A DNA stretch of 64,000 nucleotides from assembly GCF_003403035.1 (NCBI RefSeq), contig NZ_QURN01000001.1, positions 124,001 through 188,000 of the forward strand, read 5' to 3'. This stretch comes from Mesorhizobium denitrificans (GTDB lineage Bacteria; Pseudomonadota; Alphaproteobacteria; Rhizobiales; Rhizobiaceae). The notes below the pieces were generated by a model. The model saw only the letters and a list, made by a program, of their open reading frames with translations, was not told where the DNA came from and made no database searches. The translations under genes were made by a program, and so were the position numbers. Below, piece by piece: positions 9,342-16,876 of the stretch; position 1 is the first letter of the stretch, and every line of letters begins with the position of its first letter.

Positions 9342-9904
9342 GCCTTGATGTCTTTCGCTTCCAGCCCGCCCATGCGGTTATGAATGCGCGGGCCGCTGGT
9401 CATCACCAGAATGAACAGGATTTCATCCGCGCGCGGACCGTCGGGGATGCCTACTTCCATCGCATCGAAATGACCACGCACATAAGAGGCGTTGATATGG
9501 CCTATTGGGACATCCATGCGCGCGCCAAACGCGCCGACCTTCTTGGCGGATGGCACGATGGCTTTTGCCTCGCCCAACCGCTCGCGCATCGCGTAACCGC
9601 CCGGCACATGCCAAAGCGCACCATGTTCGAGTTCGCCTGCCGCACCGACTATTGCGCCCTTGCCGTAACCGTCGATGCCATCCTTGCTGCCGAGCGCCTC
9701 GATAAGCCTGTCGGCCAGCATCAGGCCGAGCGGCTTGAGATCATCCATCGCGGGCTGCAACTCTTCTACATATCGGCCCGCAAAGGGGTTTTTCACCAGC
9801 GCCATCGCTGCCGCTCGACGGCGTGGCACGGCTGCGACCGGCCCGCCATCGTGGAAGATTTCTTCCACCTCCACGACAATTTTTCGGATCGGAAATTCAG
9901 GCAT
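9323..9904 (-). CDS. DUF1185 (amino-acid synthesis family, PF06684) protein
   Basis: A 193-residue protein of the family labelled amino acid synthesis in databases, although no reaction has been shown for it to my knowledge. It has a ready pattern of conserved glycines (GDGYGKGAIVG-like region, GKDGIDGYGKGA) and the stretch VPSAKKVGAFGARMDVPIGH, a hallmark of the family. No signal peptide or membrane segment is visible. It overlaps UPF0280 upstream by 8 bases and marR downstream. Its tight coupling to the ring reductase and hydroxylase suggests an enzyme or isomerase of the same pathway; this is inference from position only. Confidence 0.85.
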   Translation of the reverse strand: MPEFPIRKIVVEVEEIFHDGGPVAAVPRRRAAAMALVKNPFAGRYVEELQPAMDDLKPLGLMLADRLIEALGSKDGIDGYGKGAIVGAAGELEHGALWHVPGGYAMRERLGEAKAIVPSAKKVGAFGARMDVPIGHINASYVRGHFDAMEVGIPDGPRADEILFILVMTSGPRIHNRMGGLEAKDIKAWDGQR

Positions 9905-10781
9905 TCTGGAGACTCCCTGATAGTGCTTGTGTTTGCGGCGGCATTGCCACCGGCATACCCTGTGTCATGCGCCATTGACTATTCAGAAATAGTGCGGCTG
10001 CTGAAATCAACCCACACGTGCGCAATTCGTCTGCCTTGCGCAATCCCGCTTCGAGCGCGCGCGCAGCCTCTTGCGCTGTGAGGTTGCCTACATCCACCGT
10101 GACCAACCTGCCGCCCAGATCGCTGTCGGGTTGTAGTGATTCAGCAGGCGCGCGGCGAATGCTGCCATGCCCCGGCAGATCGACTGCATTTGCGATGATC
10201 GTCGCTGCCGCATCAGCTTCTGTGCCTGTTCGCGCCAGCACCGTGACCGCGTCGGCAATGCCGAGCGAAAAGCTGCGCCCGCGCCAGCCGCTCGTCGCGA
10301 CGCCGCGCGTTTCGTCATCCGCCCCAATGAATATTCGATCCTCGAAATCGTTTCCGGTTCCGGCAATAGCCAGTGACATGTTCGCGCCAGCGCCAAGATA
10401 GAGCGCGCTGTCACCGCCATTGTTCACATAGGCCTTTTTGAGCCGCCGTCCGGCGATCATATGTGCCAGCACCTCATCGGCGACCGCTCCGGCGACCGCC
10501 GCCATCGGCGTGATGAATGCTGGGAAAAACACCTGCGCCGCCGCTTCCATGCTCTGCGCAATCTTGCTGCCGAATGCTCGCTGCTCTGCGTGCACAGGCG
10601 CGCGGAGGTTTGGCAATTCCGCAACAAGCTCATCCAGGATGGTGCCGAAGCGCGCCACGGCCTGATGATAGGCGCGCTGCACTTCATCACCCTCGCCAAA
10701 CGCCTCTGCGATAATATCAATCGGCCCATGATTGAGGTGCAGCCTGCGACCGAGCATAGTGGCTTGCGGCGGGCTCATCAT
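9897..10781 (-). CDS. UPF0280 (ApbE-like fold) protein
   Basis: A 294-residue protein of the UPF0280 family, structurally grouped with ApbE, the flavin transferase that links FMN to threonine. Visible ApbE-like features are PMAAVAGAVADEV in the middle, NNGGDSALYLG, and RGVATSGWRGRS followed by GIADAVTVLA. I start at the ATG at 10781, which overlaps the upstream stop as ATGA; an in-frame extension to 10871 would run far into the reductase gene. Function is unproven. Because it always travels here with a putative flavin/Fe-S reductase, covalent flavin attachment or cofactor handling is an attractive but untested idea. Confidence 0.85.
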   Translation of the reverse strand: MMSPPQATMLGRRLHLNHGPIDIIAEAFGEGDEVQRAYHQAVARFGTILDELVAELPNLRAPVHAEQRAFGSKIAQSMEAAAQVFFPAFITPMAAVAGAVADEVLAHMIAGRRLKKAYVNNGGDSALYLGAGANMSLAIAGTGNDFEDRIFIGADDETRGVATSGWRGRSFSLGIADAVTVLARTGTEADAAATIIANAVDLPGHGSIRRAPAESLQPDSDLGGRLVTVDVGNLTAQEAARALEAGLRKADELRTCGLISAAALFLNSQWRMTQGMPVAMPPQTQALSGSLQNA

Positions 10782-12298
10782 CGCGCGCCGCCCAGTTTTG
10801 CCTGCTCGATCTGCGCTTGCAACGGCCACGGATTGTCGCGAGGCGCGACTTGTTCCGTGCGCGCGTTCCAATATTCGCCGCCGCGCGCAAGCACATCTTC
10901 GACCGTGCGGATTTCTTCCGCATACCCGCCGAGCGCCAGATAATCATCACGCCGCAGCGTAAACTCGATGGGTGCGACCAGCGCGGGCGTCGGCACGTAA
11001 CCGAAAGCGTTGTCCGGCACGCGGGTAACGTCGACCATCAGCGTGATGCCGCCACCCGGCCACACATAGACCGGCGCACCGCCAACCGTCACATAGGTTT
11101 GCAACCCCTGCACAGAGCGGGTCAGATTTACCGGATTTTCCACCACGCCCGCTCGCAGAGAGCCACCCGCGCCGCCGATAAACAGAACGGTACACAAAGC
11201 CGGTTCACAGTTCTGCTCGATCAAATCCACCGACTTCTGCAGGCGTTCCGGAAACGGTTTCAGCACCGGCTTCAAATCGTCGTCCAACTCGTAATAGGCA
11301 AATTGCTCGCCAGTCGTGGAAACCATCATCAGCGACAGGCCGGGCCGCGCGCCCTTGGCCGCGTTCCACGGCCCCAATATTCGCAATGGATCGTCAATCG
11401 CTGTGCCGCCCCAGCCGAGCCCAGGCTCTGCCACCTTGAAATACCGTCCTGGCGTGGACCGCCTGCCAACGATCTTGATGCCGGTATCTTCCCAGCCGAT
11501 CACCTTGCCCGCCTGGTGTTCCGAGACAACGCCGGTGATGTGGTCATCCACGACCACCACCTCGTCCACCAGCCCACGCCATTGTTTCGCAAACATGCCG
11601 ATGGTGGCCGAACCGCAACCGACGCGCATGCGCTGCTCGGTCTTGCCGTCGATCACCGGCGGCTTTCCCGCCTCTACGATCAGGGTCGCGCCGCCATCAA
11701 TTGCGAGTTCGACCGGCTGGCGATTGCACAGCGCCAGCAGCGTGTCGCAGGTCACGCGGCCCTCCTGCTTCGAGCCCCCCGTCAGATGATGGACGCCGCC
11801 CAGCGACAACATTTGCGAGCCATACTCGGCTGTGGTGACATGGCCGACTGCTTCGCCCTGCGCGCGCACGATTGCTGTTTCCGGCCCAAGATGGCGATCG
11901 GTGTCTATTTTCACCTTGACGCCGCAATAAGAGAAAATCCCCTCGGTCACGACCGTCACCAGATCGACGCCCTCGACCTCCTGACTGACGATGAATGGTG
12001 CGGGTTTGTAATCCGGATAGGTGGTTCCCGCGCCGATGGCGGAAACGAACCGCTGGCGCGTGTTCACCAGAGAGCCATCCCATTCGCTGCTCTCGAACGC
12101 GACCGCCGGTTCATGGTCGAGAATGCGCAGCGGATCGCAGCGCGTGATCTTTCCGCCGAAATTGCCATAGCGATCGCACGCGCCCGTGCGCCCCTCCGCT
12201 ATGTAGCACATCACCGGACAGGCATCGCAGCGCAGCTTTTCCGCGACCTGCTTGTCGCCCGGCTCATGTGTTTCGAAACGTTCGGAAAGCTCGCTCAT
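10778..12298 (-). CDS. 6-hydroxynicotinate reductase-like Fe-S protein
   Basis: Resembles 6-hydroxynicotinate reductase (Hnr), which in Eubacterium barkeri reduces the aromatic ring of 6-hydroxynicotinate to the tetrahydro-oxo acid with ferredoxin. The 506-residue protein opens with a cysteine cluster, C24-x2-C27-x3-C31-x9-C41 and C54 (motif CDACPVMC...GACDRYG), fitting an iron-sulfur cluster, followed by long glycine-rich domains with no transmembrane segment. It overlaps the hydroxylase gene upstream and UPF0280 downstream by ATGA each. Adjacency to a molybdenum hydroxylase matches the hydroxylate-then-reduce order of nicotinate breakdown. Family assignment is from memory of conserved features; substrate is inferred. 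Confidence 0.75.
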   Translation of the reverse strand: MSELSERFETHEPGDKQVAEKLRCDACPVMCYIAEGRTGACDRYGNFGGKITRCDPLRILDHEPAVAFESSEWDGSLVNTRQRFVSAIGAGTTYPDYKPAPFIVSQEVEGVDLVTVVTEGIFSYCGVKVKIDTDRHLGPETAIVRAQGEAVGHVTTAEYGSQMLSLGGVHHLTGGSKQEGRVTCDTLLALCNRQPVELAIDGGATLIVEAGKPPVIDGKTEQRMRVGCGSATIGMFAKQWRGLVDEVVVVDDHITGVVSEHQAGKVIGWEDTGIKIVGRRSTPGRYFKVAEPGLGWGGTAIDDPLRILGPWNAAKGARPGLSLMMVSTTGEQFAYYELDDDLKPVLKPFPERLQKSVDLIEQNCEPALCTVLFIGGAGGSLRAGVVENPVNLTRSVQGLQTYVTVGGAPVYVWPGGGITLMVDVTRVPDNAFGYVPTPALVAPIEFTLRRDDYLALGGYAEEIRTVEDVLARGGEYWNARTEQVAPRDNPWPLQAQIEQAKLGGAR

Positions 12299-15024
12299 CG
12301 GCTTGCCTCCTTGATCGCCGCCAACACACGTGTCGGCGTTGCCGGAACCTTCGTCACCAGTGCGCCGGTTGCATGGCGAATTGCGTTGAGTATGGCAGGC
12401 GCGGTGGGGATCAGCACATGCTCGCCCAGCCCTTTTGCGCCGAACGGACCTTCACCATCAGGCACCTCGACCAAAATCGTTTCGATGGGCGGCACATCGC
12501 CAATCGTCGGGATCAGATAATCATGCAGGTTTTCCGTGCGACCCGGCAGATATTCCTCCATCAAGGCCATGCCGATGCCCTGTGCGATGCCGCCCTCGAT
12601 CTGGCCTTCGGCCAGCAGGGGATTGATCGCCTTGCCGACATCATGTGCCGCCGTGATCTTCACCAGCTTTACCGTGCCGAGCCGCGTATCCACGTCTAGT
12701 TCGACGATCTGCGCGCCATAGCCGTACACCGCGTATGGCCGCCCTTGCCCTTTTTCATCCAGCGCGGTTGTCGGCGGATCATAAGTTTCTTCCGCCATGA
12801 ACACATAACCGAGCTTATCCAGAGGTAGCGCGGCGAGGTCTATGGTGCGTCGCGCTTCTCCCTCGAAAATCGTCAAGCAACCGCTTTCCAGGGATAGCGC
12901 GGCGGCGTCGGAGACATTGGCAAACCGCAGAATTTTTTCGCGCAGTGCGCGGGCGGATTTCTCCGCTGCCTTGCCACTGACGAAGGTCTGCCGCGATGCG
13001 GATGTCTTGCCCGCATCGGGCGTCAGCGCCGTATCCGCGCTTACCAATTCGATTGCGGAAAGCGGTACGCCGAGCGCATCCGCCGCAATCTGCGCAATTA
13101 CCGTGTTGGACCCTTGCCCTATGTCTACCGCGCCCTGATGCAGCCTGATCCGCCCTTCCGGCGAAACACCAATGCGAATTGTGGAAGGGTTCGGCAGCGA
13201 GGTGTTCCCGCAGCCATACCAGCAGGACGCTACGCCGATGCCGCGCCGCATCACGCCATTGCCTTTGTTGGCCTTCGCGCGGTCGTCCAGCGCACGCGCC
13301 CAATGCGGCCGCAACGCTTCCAGACAGTCTGCAATGCCTACGCCGCTTTCCAGCACATGGCCGGTTACGGTTGCGTCTCCATTGCGCAGCGCATTGACTA
13401 TGCGAAACTCCAGCCGGTCCATGCCAAGCTTTTCGGCAAGCTCGTCGTAGAGCGTTTCCTGCATTATCGTTGCTTGCGGCACACCAAAGCCGCGAAACGC
13501 GCCCGATACTGGCCCATTCGTGTGGATTGCGGCGCTGTTCGCGCGATAATTCGGCGTTTTATATGGGCCCGACGCGTGAACCGGCACGCGGTTGGCGACC
13601 GTCGGCCCCCAACTCGAATAGGCACCCGTGTTGAACACACCATCGAAGCGCATGGCGATGATGCGGCCACTCGCGTCTGTGCCGATTTGCGCCTTCATGC
13701 TGGCCGGGTGCCGCTTGGTCGTCGACATCATGGATTCCTGCCGCGAGTAGGCCAGCGCTGCGGCACGCCCGGTCTTCAGCGCTACCAGCCCGATAAGCGG
13801 TTGCACCGAAATATCCAGTTTCGAGCCAAATCCGCCGCCGGTAGCGGTGGGCACGATACGCACTTTCTCGACCGGAAGGTCGAGCAATTTCGCCGTGTCG
13901 TCGCGATCCATGTAGGGCGCTTGCGTGCACGCCGTAATTACCAGCGTATCGCCGTCCATAGCGGCAAAGCCAGCCTCCGGTTCGATATAGGCGTGTTCGA
14001 CATAGGACGTTTCAATCGTTCCGTTCGCGATATGAGCCGCGCTTTTCATCGTTTCTTCAGGTGTGCCACGCTCGACCAGCCCGCGCACCAGAACATTATC
14101 CGGTCTGCTGTCGTGGATCGCGCCATTGGAGCAATCCGGCGTCAGGGCGTGGTCGATCTTCTCCCATTCGATGGGAAACGCGCCTGCATCGAAATCAGCG
14201 AGTGCGCTTCGTTCGATAGCAACCAGCGCCACCGCCTCGCCGCGAAATCGCACGAAATTTTCCGCGAGTGCTGGTTGATCGGCAAAGGCCGGGATTACGC
14301 CGAAGCGATTTTCGCCGGGCATATCCGATGCGGTGAATACGCCCGCAATTGCCGGGTTGGACGACTGGTATGCTGCGAGATCACCAAGCTTGAAACGGGC
14401 CTGATGATGGGGCGAGCGGATGACCACGACCGCCAGCGCGTCGCTCGGAAAACTGTCCGCACCGAATTTTTCGCGCCCGTTCACCTTTGGCACGCCGTCC
14501 AGCCGCACAGGTGAGGCTCCGACCGCTGCACCGTTTGATGGCTCGGCGCGCCGCGCTTGCGTATTGGTTCCGCTGGCAGCCAGAACAGCCGCAACAATCT
14601 TGCGATAGCCGGTGCAGCGGCACAGCACCCCGCCCAGCGCGTCGTTGACCTCGGCTTCGCTGGGGTGCGGGTTTCGCTCCAGTAGCCCGGATGCCGCCAG
14701 CAAAAATCCCGGTGTGCAGATGCCACATTGCGCAGCGCCGTGCGCGAGAAACGATTCCTGCAACGCCGAAAGTCGGCTATTGGCCAACCCTTCGACCGTG
14801 CGCACTTCGCAACCGTTCGCCGACGCGGCAGGAACAAGGCAGGCGCATACCGGCTCGCCATCCAGCAGCACGGTACACGCGCCACAGTCGCCCGCATCGC
14901 AGCCAAGCTTCGTGCCGGTCAAATGCAGTTCGTCGCGCAGAACATTGGAAAGCCGGGCCAACGGCGGGGCTTCGACCCGGACGTCTTTGCCGTTCACGCC
15001 GAGGGTGATGACAAGCTTGCTCAT
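12295..15024 (-). CDS. Fused [2Fe-2S]/molybdopterin hydroxylase (xanthine dehydrogenase family)
   Basis: A 909-residue natural fusion of the small Fe-S subunit and the large molybdenum subunit of the xanthine oxidase family, which hydroxylates N-heterocycles with water as oxygen donor. Plant-type cluster ligands are C42, C47, C50, C62; the second cluster uses C100, C103, C135, C137. The molybdopterin part starts near residue 170 and shows GGGFGSK, a GAFRGFG segment and GAKGLGE near the C-terminus with the catalytic-type glutamate. It overlaps its FAD subunit upstream and the reductase downstream. Candidates are nicotinate 6-hydroxylation or another azaheterocycle; the fusion order is unlike the three-subunit nicotinate enzyme of clostridia. 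Confidence 0.9.
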   Translation of the reverse strand: MSKLVITLGVNGKDVRVEAPPLARLSNVLRDELHLTGTKLGCDAGDCGACTVLLDGEPVCACLVPAASANGCEVRTVEGLANSRLSALQESFLAHGAAQCGICTPGFLLAASGLLERNPHPSEAEVNDALGGVLCRCTGYRKIVAAVLAASGTNTQARRAEPSNGAAVGASPVRLDGVPKVNGREKFGADSFPSDALAVVVIRSPHHQARFKLGDLAAYQSSNPAIAGVFTASDMPGENRFGVIPAFADQPALAENFVRFRGEAVALVAIERSALADFDAGAFPIEWEKIDHALTPDCSNGAIHDSRPDNVLVRGLVERGTPEETMKSAAHIANGTIETSYVEHAYIEPEAGFAAMDGDTLVITACTQAPYMDRDDTAKLLDLPVEKVRIVPTATGGGFGSKLDISVQPLIGLVALKTGRAAALAYSRQESMMSTTKRHPASMKAQIGTDASGRIIAMRFDGVFNTGAYSSWGPTVANRVPVHASGPYKTPNYRANSAAIHTNGPVSGAFRGFGVPQATIMQETLYDELAEKLGMDRLEFRIVNALRNGDATVTGHVLESGVGIADCLEALRPHWARALDDRAKANKGNGVMRRGIGVASCWYGCGNTSLPNPSTIRIGVSPEGRIRLHQGAVDIGQGSNTVIAQIAADALGVPLSAIELVSADTALTPDAGKTSASRQTFVSGKAAEKSARALREKILRFANVSDAAALSLESGCLTIFEGEARRTIDLAALPLDKLGYVFMAEETYDPPTTALDEKGQGRPYAVYGYGAQIVELDVDTRLGTVKLVKITAAHDVGKAINPLLAEGQIEGGIAQGIGMALMEEYLPGRTENLHDYLIPTIGDVPPIETILVEVPDGEGPFGAKGLGEHVLIPTAPAILNAIRHATGALVTKVPATPTRVLAAIKEASR

Positions 15025-15869
15025 GCGGCGAGCTTTCCGGGACGCGAGATCGCATCAAACGCGCGATGAACGATTTCGCGAGCGGCGTCCAATCGGTATT
15101 CGGCACTGCCGCGCACATCATCGATCGGCGTGAGTTCGGTCATCGTGGCGGCTCCGATAATCGCTTCCGCCTGCGAAAACTCCTGACCGATCAGCGCTGC
15201 TTCCAGCGCTCGCATCCGTTGGGCGACAGCCGAACAGGCCCCAACGGCAATTGCCGCCTCTCGAATCCGTCCACCCTCAATCACGACTCTCACCGCTGCC
15301 ATCGCGATTGAAATGACCAGATAGCGCCGGGCACCGAGCTTATAAAAAGCCGACAAACCCCTGGCTGCGTCCTTTGGAATATAGATCGCCGTCACAAGCT
15401 CATCGACCTGCCGCGCGGTCTTGCGGTTTCCCAGAATGAAATCTCCGAGCGCCATGCGTTGCGCGCCGCGCATCGATCGCAATTCGACTTCGACATTCAA
15501 TGTGAGCAGCGGCGGCACGCCATCTGCCGCGGGCGACGCGTTGCAGAGATTGCCCGCGACCGTTCCGGTGTTCTGGATCTGCACGGAGCCGACTTCGCGC
15601 GCGGCCTGTTTCAGCGCATCGAAAGCCGGTGGCAATTCGGCGCGCTGAATATCTGTCCAGCTTGTCCGCGCGCCGATAACGAAATGGCTGTCGGTCTCGG
15701 AAATGCCCCGCAGCTCCGCAATGCCATTCAAGTCGAGCACGTTTTCGCGGATCGGGCGATTGCCCTGTGCAGGATAGAAATCGGTCGCGCCCGCCAGCGG
15801 TCGCCAGTCTGCCTGCGACAGCAAAGCCAGCGCTTCATCGACCGTGGTGGGTTTCGCGTAACGGGTCAC
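15021..15869 (-). CDS. FAD-binding subunit of the molybdenum hydroxylase
   Basis: CO-dehydrogenase/xanthine-dehydrogenase type FAD subunit that passes electrons from the Fe-S/Mo protein to the acceptor. Motifs LAGATDFYP and the TGTVAGNLCNASPAAD segment are the two FAD loops of this family. I prefer the GTG at 15869 (VTRYAKPTTVDEAL), the usual family N-terminus, preceded by GGACGG; upstream in-frame ATGs at 15902 and 15932 are possible, but the latter would put the start codon inside the GTATAC palindrome. It is the first gene of the operon and ends overlapping the next start by ATGA. Confidence 0.88.
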   Translation of the reverse strand: MTRYAKPTTVDEALALLSQADWRPLAGATDFYPAQGNRPIRENVLDLNGIAELRGISETDSHFVIGARTSWTDIQRAELPPAFDALKQAAREVGSVQIQNTGTVAGNLCNASPAADGVPPLLTLNVEVELRSMRGAQRMALGDFILGNRKTARQVDELVTAIYIPKDAARGLSAFYKLGARRYLVISIAMAAVRVVIEGGRIREAAIAVGACSAVAQRMRALEAALIGQEFSQAEAIIGAATMTELTPIDDVRGSAEYRLDAAREIVHRAFDAISRPGKLAA

Positions 15870-15920
15870 GCAATGCCGTCCGTTGGGTCTGGAACCGACC
15901 ATCAGCGATGGCCAAAATTC

Positions 15921-15943
15921 ATTCGTATACAAATGATATCTGG
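15921..15943. promoter_or_regulatory. Candidate operator upstream of the hydroxylase operon (TTnGTATACnAA)
   Basis: Palindrome TTnGTATACnAA at 15922-15933, about 50 bases before the preferred GTG start of the FAD-subunit gene and about 90 bases before pncA on the other strand. Apart from one base of spacing it matches the site in front of hyuA. It is placed so that a regulator could control the hydroxylase operon and possibly pncA as well. Confidence 0.6.
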
Positions 15944-16029
15944 AAATGACCGCTTGTCAAAGCGCAGCCCATCTTGCGCCGCGACGCGCGAAGGCTATGC
16001 TCTGCCCACATTCCAAACGGAGCCGGAAA

Positions 16030-16629
16030 TTGTCTTCAAGCGCGCTTATAGTCATCGACCTTCAGAACGATTTTTGCCCCGGCGGGCGGCTTGCGGTCGA
16101 AGGTGGGCACGAGATCGTTTCGCTGGTGAACGGCCTGATCAAGAGCTCCGATCATGTGATCCTGACGCAGGATTGGCATCCTGAAGGCCATTCCAGCTTT
16201 GCATCCAGCCATGACGGGCGCGAACCGTTCGAGACGGTCGATATGGATTACGGACCGCAGACGCTCTGGCCCGACCATTGCGTGCAAGGCACCGATGGCG
16301 CGGAGTTTCATCCGGACCTTATCTGGGATTCGGCGGAACTCGTTCTGCGCAAGGGTTTTCGCGGAGCTATCGATTCCTACTCGGCGTTTTTCGAGAACGA
16401 TCACAAGACGCCAACCGGCCTTGGCGGCTATCTGAAGGAGCGCGGCATCAAAGACCTGACGCTGGTGGGCCTCGCAACGGATTACTGCGTTGCCTATTCG
16501 GCGCTGGATGCGGTGAAGCTCGGCCTCAAGGTCGCGGTGCGCATGGACGCGTGTCGTGCCATCGACCTCGGCGGTTCGCTGGAAACGATGACCGGTAAAA
16601 TGCGCGATGCGGGTGTGGTTCTGAAGTAA
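16030..16629 (+). CDS. pncA: Nicotinamidase/pyrazinamidase
   Basis: Hydrolyses nicotinamide to nicotinate and ammonia, in NAD salvage or as entry to nicotinate breakdown. The 199-residue cysteine hydrolase shows the Asp in VIDLQNDF, the Lys in LRKGFRGA and the nucleophile in ATDYCVAYSA, the expected D-K-C triad, plus the metal-site pattern DWHPEGHSSF. The TTG at 16030 is chosen because GGAG lies 7 bases upstream (16019-16022); an ATG at 15997 is the alternative. It is divergent from the hydroxylase operon and shares its upstream region, which links nicotinate supply to that operon. It is also a common core gene, so coregulation needs proof. Confidence 0.9.
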   Translation: MSSSALIVIDLQNDFCPGGRLAVEGGHEIVSLVNGLIKSSDHVILTQDWHPEGHSSFASSHDGREPFETVDMDYGPQTLWPDHCVQGTDGAEFHPDLIWDSAELVLRKGFRGAIDSYSAFFENDHKTPTGLGGYLKERGIKDLTLVGLATDYCVAYSALDAVKLGLKVAVRMDACRAIDLGGSLETMTGKMRDAGVVLK

Positions 16630-16639
16630 AATCCATTAT

Positions 16640-16789
16640 CCCTCGTCCGGCTGCCGCCACCTTCTCTCTCAAGGGGAGAAGGTGATAACGGAGATGTCAT
16701 GCTCATTCTGCAGCGTTCGCGATTGAAGCCGACGTTGCTCAAGTCTGCCTTCTCCCCTTGAGGGAGAAGGTGCCGGCAGGCGGATGGGG
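16640..16789. repeat. MITE/REP-like inverted-repeat element, copy 2
   Basis: About 150 bases between pncA and the rpsA terminator. The left arm contains CTGCCGCCACCTTCTC and CTCAAGGGGAGAAGGTG; the right arm is its complement, CTTCTCCCCTTGAGGGAGAAG followed by GTGCCGGCAGGCGGATGGGG. Each arm is itself a small palindrome. The centre carries GCGATTGAAGCCGACGTTG, close to the centre of copy 1. No coding capacity. Confidence 0.85.
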
Positions 16790-16818
16790 AGTGCTAGAAG
16801 GTACTAAAGCCTTAAAAT

Positions 16819-16850
16819 GAAAAAACCCCGCCGGATTGCTCCGGCGGAGT
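16819..16850 (-). terminator. Intrinsic terminator of rpsA
   Basis: On the minus strand an 8-base-pair G/C-rich stem (CCGCCGGA with TCCGGCGG, loop of four) lies 27 bases after the rpsA stop and runs straight into a run of U. This is a textbook Rho-independent terminator. Confidence 0.9.
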
Positions 16851-16876
16851 CTTTGTTCGTAGCTAAAGCTTGAGGC

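Noticed and set aside
10817-12520. 567-codon plus-strand frame opposite the hydroxynicotinate-reductase-like gene
   Set aside because: Shadow of a G/C-rich coding strand: arginine- and histidine-rich, no family motifs, no ribosome-binding site, and it also crosses into the next antisense gene.
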